Part shown: positions 60,812 to 64,000 of the stretch, one piece after another
Layout of the letters: every line of letters begins with the position of its first letter
How positions within the stretch are numbered: the first letter of the stretch is position 1
Position numbers and translations under genes: made by a program
The notes under the pieces: generated by a model
The model's database searches: none
What the model saw: only the letters and a program-made list of their open reading frames with translations
What the model was told of the DNA's origin: nothing
Assembly: GCA_947166625.1 (NCBI GenBank)
Contig: CAMVEX010000009.1
Location: forward strand, 1 to 64,000
Source: an uncultured Clostridia bacterium
GTDB lineage: Bacteria; Bacillota; Clostridia; Oscillospirales; Acutalibacteraceae
Reading direction: 5' to 3'
DNA length: 64,000 nt

Positions 60812-63800
60812 TTAAGTACGGTCGCTTTCCTGATTTTGCTTCTTAAATCTTGTGATTATTTTTTCGGCGCAATCTTTGCATACGGTTATGCTCTGCCGTT
60901 TTCCGCTTTTTTCTGCGACTATGAAATAAAGCTGCGAAGTGTCGGATTTACATTTTGCGCATTGCCCCGGCCGGCCCGTCGGCTTGCAGGCATATTTCAT
61001 GAGCGTTTCCGGCTTTTTCTCCGCCGTTTCAGCCCCTTTTGCCGAATTTGCCGGCTGAATAGGCGGCGAGGGAGGCGCCGTGTATGCGTTTTCGTTTTGA
61101 ACAGGCTCGTAACCGGCGTTTTCGTATTCGGGAATTATCCTTTGCCCGGTTTCAGCGGCTTTTTTGCTTTTGCGTTTCTTGATTATGATAACCGCTGTCA
61201 CCGCGGCTATTGCCGCTGCTGCAGCGACGGCGATGATGATATATAGTGCCGTTTTATTATTTTTCTTTTCACCCACGGAATCATTTTTAACGCTGTCTTC
61301 GGTTTTATCGGCGTTAATGATTTCTCCGGTTTCTCCGTCCTTAAGCACTGTATCGGTTGATTTTATATTGCCGCCCCATTCGGTGAGAATTGTTTTATCC
61401 TTGTGCACCTCAACATTCTTGAAATCGACGCTGTCTGTAACATTTCTCGAATTTGAATCGAAATTACGCATCAGCAGGGTCATTTCGCCCTCATCTGTGC
61501 CTGTTATCTGAACATTTGTATGCTCTGTATCGGGTACGATTACGATCTTGTGATCCTGATTGATGATTATAAATACATTTTCATCCTTTTGCGTAATTTT
61601 GTTGTCGATTACCTCGGCTATAACTTTACCGTTGTCATCTGTGAGCTTGACATCCACGGGGCACAAAAATCCGAATATTTTTCCGTTCCATTTTAACGGA
61701 TTGGGGATATTTGTTTTCATCGCAAAATAATCTTTTAATTCGCTTTCGGGTCTTTTTTGCCTTAAATATTTCAGATAATTATTTTGCTCATGACTGCTTA
61801 ATTTAATGCTGTTATATTTCATATCCGACCAATCGTGACAAAACCATAAGCTCTTTCCGTATTTGCCCCATTGATTTATAGCGATAATTATTCCCAAATC
61901 ACCTAAATAACCCGGGACCATAGAAACTATATCCTGATTACATGAAATGTTGAAAATGTTATCGTGAGCTCCATTCAGATTCCAATATACACCCGTATCA
62001 ACTGCTACATCTGGGCAGGCAAAATTATAGTTATACAGGTTTGATTTTTTAACTCCCAATTTACAAGAGACTATGTTTCCGACTGCCGCGCCTCTGCTGT
62101 GGCCGGTAACCGCAAAAATCGCTTCACTCTTTTTAATGTTATTTGTTGAAAGAAATGAATTCAATCCCTTAATCAGATAATCGGCAGCCTGTTCAAAACC
62201 GTGATGATAGCCCGTTGCACTGAGTTGAGTGATGAAACCGAGATCCAAATCACTCAACCATTCCCCGGAAGGGCCGAGATAATCTCCGTTTCTTAAAGGA
62301 TCTCCGTTTGTACCGGCAATATCAATAAGTACAAGTGTTTTGCCGTTGCTCATTGCTTTGGCACCTAAGCCATATCTGATTTTATTTTCAAGCATTTTGA
62401 CTTCATTAGATTCTATATATGTTTCATGTGAAGTATTAATTTGGGTAAACTCCAATGTTTCAAACATATCTTTTACCGTATCTTCGCTGTATGCCGCATA
62501 CGCTATTGACATCAGAATATATGCAAGCTCGGGATCGTATTTTGTCGAATCGGCTTTACTGATGTAATAGTCAAGGTTATGTTCAAAGGTGTCGCTTGTG
62601 CCGTCTGTGTATTTTATTGTGTAATTATTACTGTCGGAAACATCTTTCGAAAAATTTAAACTCTCATTAAAGTTTATGTTTTTACCATGTTTGTACAAAG
62701 ACCAATATTTTTTTCCGTCAATTGTTTTATACTTTAATATGGCGCGGTTGCCTTTAACATAATATGTCGCTGGATCAGGAACATCTCCCAAAGCATATGT
62801 ATATTCTACTCCATAGTATTCGCCTAATTTTTTAATACTATCTATAATGATTTCGCAGTAACCTGGGCCTCCAATACCACTAGTTGTCTCACAATAGTAG
62901 TTACCACTATGGTAATAAAAACAAGCTAAATCTTTTTTTTGCAAATTTGTACCAAATGCTTTCTCTCCGTTTTTTCTCATCGAATCTATATCATTGTCGT
63001 TGCAATTAAAAAGATTTTTGGCAATCCAATCGACTCGGGAAGCTTTTGTCTTTGTATAACTCTTGTACATTTGCTTGGGATCTTTAGTATAGTTGTTGTC
63101 CGTTTTCCAGTATTCAGTTCTGTTATCAGCATCAAAATTGTTGCTGTCATAGAAAAAACTGTATCCACCATAGTATAATAAACAAGCAAGCAATGTTGAG
63201 TTCGAAGCATTATTGCAATCATAATTTCTGCTCATTGTCATACCGTCTGTTGCCGGGGATCCATTCGCAAAACTATCGGAATAAGTACACAAGAAATGGT
63301 GTAGAAAACTTTCTAATTCCTTCTGCTGATTTGATGTTAATATTGAATAGGATATTTCTGAACTATCACTAACTGTATAACCGTATTTTTTACAAAAAGA
63401 TGCCCAACCCATAGAACTGATTTCAGATAATGTAAAAAAGTTTAAATTTTTTATATTGGTGTTGCCACTATAGAATTCATTTAATGCATTGTCCGGGTCG
63501 ATACCTCCCGCTTTACAAAATGCATTATAGAGTTTTATATTTTCAGTCTTATCTGTAATTCTTATTGAATATTCCGTTTCGCCATCGTTTTCCGGTCTGT
63601 CTGTTCCTTCAACCAACAACTCTTCTTTTAATTTGCCATTAGTTCCAATCGAAACATATCTAATATTGTATCCTCCGGTATGAGCGAACGATAAAAATAA
63701 TCCGTTAAACTCGGTTCCGGTTATGTAATCAACGCCATAAGTCGTGAATGAACCGATATACTGAACAACATCGTTCTTACACATATACACATTGAATCCG

Positions 63801-64000
63801 TCAGCTGCTGCAGGATGCCATAATCCATCATAAACAATTAATTCCGGAGTACCGTCTGAATTCATATCATGCAAGGCAAAATCAGGTTGTTCACCTGTTT
63901 GGTTGTTTTTTCCGGAATAATCTTGACCGGATAATAGATATTTACTATTTAATACAAAGTCATTATACGCCTCCTGCCAACTGCTATATGCTTTCGCCGT
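60812..64000 (-). CDS. Membrane-anchored class 3 lipase-like protein (5' end beyond window)
   Basis: The frame is open from 60812 to the window edge, at least 1062 residues. The track start at 63874 is only an internal TTG, and 'AYNDFVLNSKYLLSGQDYSG' continues upstream. From the left: an extracellular region with 'LHDMNSDGTPELIVYDG' (an FG-GAP-like calcium loop), then a lipase 3 domain with the elbow 'FAVTGHSRGAAVGN', then a membrane segment ('LYIIIAVAAAAAIAAVTAVIII'). A Pro-rich linker and a cytosolic zinc-ribbon-like tail ('CAKC' ... 'CKDC') follow. The 5' half is AT-rich. The role is unknown. Confidence 0.8.
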   Translation of the reverse strand, partial: TAKAYSSWQEAYNDFVLNSKYLLSGQDYSGKNNQTGEQPDFALHDMNSDGTPELIVYDGLWHPAAADGFNVYMCKNDVVQYIGSFTTYGVDYITGTEFNGLFLSFAHTGGYNIRYVSIGTNGKLKEELLVEGTDRPENDGETEYSIRITDKTENIKLYNAFCKAGGIDPDNALNEFYSGNTNIKNLNFFTLSEISSMGWASFCKKYGYTVSDSSEISYSILTSNQQKELESFLHHFLCTYSDSFANGSPATDGMTMSRNYDCNNASNSTLLACLLYYGGYSFFYDSNNFDADNRTEYWKTDNNYTKDPKQMYKSYTKTKASRVDWIAKNLFNCNDNDIDSMRKNGEKAFGTNLQKKDLACFYYHSGNYYCETTSGIGGPGYCEIIIDSIKKLGEYYGVEYTYALGDVPDPATYYVKGNRAILKYKTIDGKKYWSLYKHGKNINFNESLNFSKDVSDSNNYTIKYTDGTSDTFEHNLDYYISKADSTKYDPELAYILMSIAYAAYSEDTVKDMFETLEFTQINTSHETYIESNEVKMLENKIRYGLGAKAMSNGKTLVLIDIAGTNGDPLRNGDYLGPSGEWLSDLDLGFITQLSATGYHHGFEQAADYLIKGLNSFLSTNNIKKSEAIFAVTGHSRGAAVGNIVSCKLGVKKSNLYNYNFACPDVAVDTGVYWNLNGAHDNIFNISCNQDIVSMVPGYLGDLGIIIAINQWGKYGKSLWFCHDWSDMKYNSIKLSSHEQNNYLKYLRQKRPESELKDYFAMKTNIPNPLKWNGKIFGFLCPVDVKLTDDNGKVIAEVIDNKITQKDENVFIIINQDHKIVIVPDTEHTNVQITGTDEGEMTLLMRNFDSNSRNVTDSVDFKNVEVHKDKTILTEWGGNIKSTDTVLKDGETGEIINADKTEDSVKNDSVGEKKNNKTALYIIIAVAAAAAIAAVTAVIIIKKRKSKKAAETGQRIIPEYENAGYEPVQNENAYTAPPSPPIQPANSAKGAETAEKKPETLMKYACKPTGRPGQCAKCKSDTSQLYFIVAEKSGKRQSITVCKDCAEKIITRFKKQNQESDRT

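Overview
The window reads like a chromosomal segment of a strictly anaerobic, fermentative Firmicute of the class Clostridia, probably a gut-type Oscillospiraceae/Ruminococcaceae relative. The reasons are pyruvate formate-lyase with its activase, formate-tetrahydrofolate ligase, a single-chain PurL, ECF vitamin transporters, a six-cysteine SCIFF peptide with its radical SAM maturase, BspA-type leucine-rich surface proteins, GPH sugar symporters and strong AGGAGG ribosome binding sites. The taxonomic placement is inference from gene content only.

Layout. 1-1.7 kb: the end of one GNAT acetyltransferase, a second related GNAT and a methyltransferase. 1.7-14.1 kb: a nine-gene purine operon on the minus strand (purE-purF-purM-purN-purO-AICAR transformylase-purD-purL-fhs), headed by a consensus promoter and a ZTP (pfl) riboswitch whose 3' end runs into an intrinsic terminator. 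14.2-16.8 kb: a sugar isomerase/epimerase, an oxidoreductase and a small kinase. 16.9-22.3 kb: an XRE regulator, a secreted clan GH-A-like glycosidase, a phosphatase/lipase pair, glutathione peroxidase and a secreted phosphodiesterase-like protein. 22.3-28.2 kb: a decayed MarR locus, two FAD oxidoreductases, a 310-bp inverted-repeat element, a MATE transporter and a polysaccharide deacetylase.

28.4-32.9 kb is the accessory region. It holds a BspA-like surface protein with near-identical internal repeats, an AT-rich split ORF with a PD-(D/E)XK-like motif, a serine recombinase remnant, and a structured leader (promoter, long imperfect hairpin, antiterminator/terminator pair) in front of a broken secreted-protein start. 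33-39.2 kb: UPF0340 and an ECF S component divergent from a MocR-type regulator, then a secreted lipase-like hydrolase, an FAD oxidoreductase and a tyrosine phosphatase. 39.3-43.3 kb: the SCIFF (ranthipeptide) operon with a sialidase-like protein, a flavin reductase-rubredoxin fusion and TrmO. 43.3-48.1 kb: DUF134 regulator, pflB, pflA and an Orn/Lys/Arg decarboxylase behind a promoter overlapped by a perfect 20-bp palindrome. 48.2-64 kb: secreted esterase, GH3 glycosidase, a GNAT with an in-frame stop, Lrp regulator with aminotransferase, lysophospholipase-like hydrolase, probable PanT with CoaX, two divergent GPH symporters, tRNA-Arg and a large membrane-anchored class 3 lipase cut by the window edge.

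Formate links two blocks: pyruvate formate-lyase makes formate, Fhs loads it on tetrahydrofolate, and PurN and the AICAR transformylase consume 10-formyl-tetrahydrofolate. The ZTP riboswitch senses the shortage of that cofactor. The points most worth a second look are the PurF that lacks its catalytic N-terminal cysteine, the orphan structured leader at 32.6-32.8 kb, the SCIFF operon content, the palindromic pfl operator, the 310-bp inverted-repeat element and the split nuclease-like ORF.
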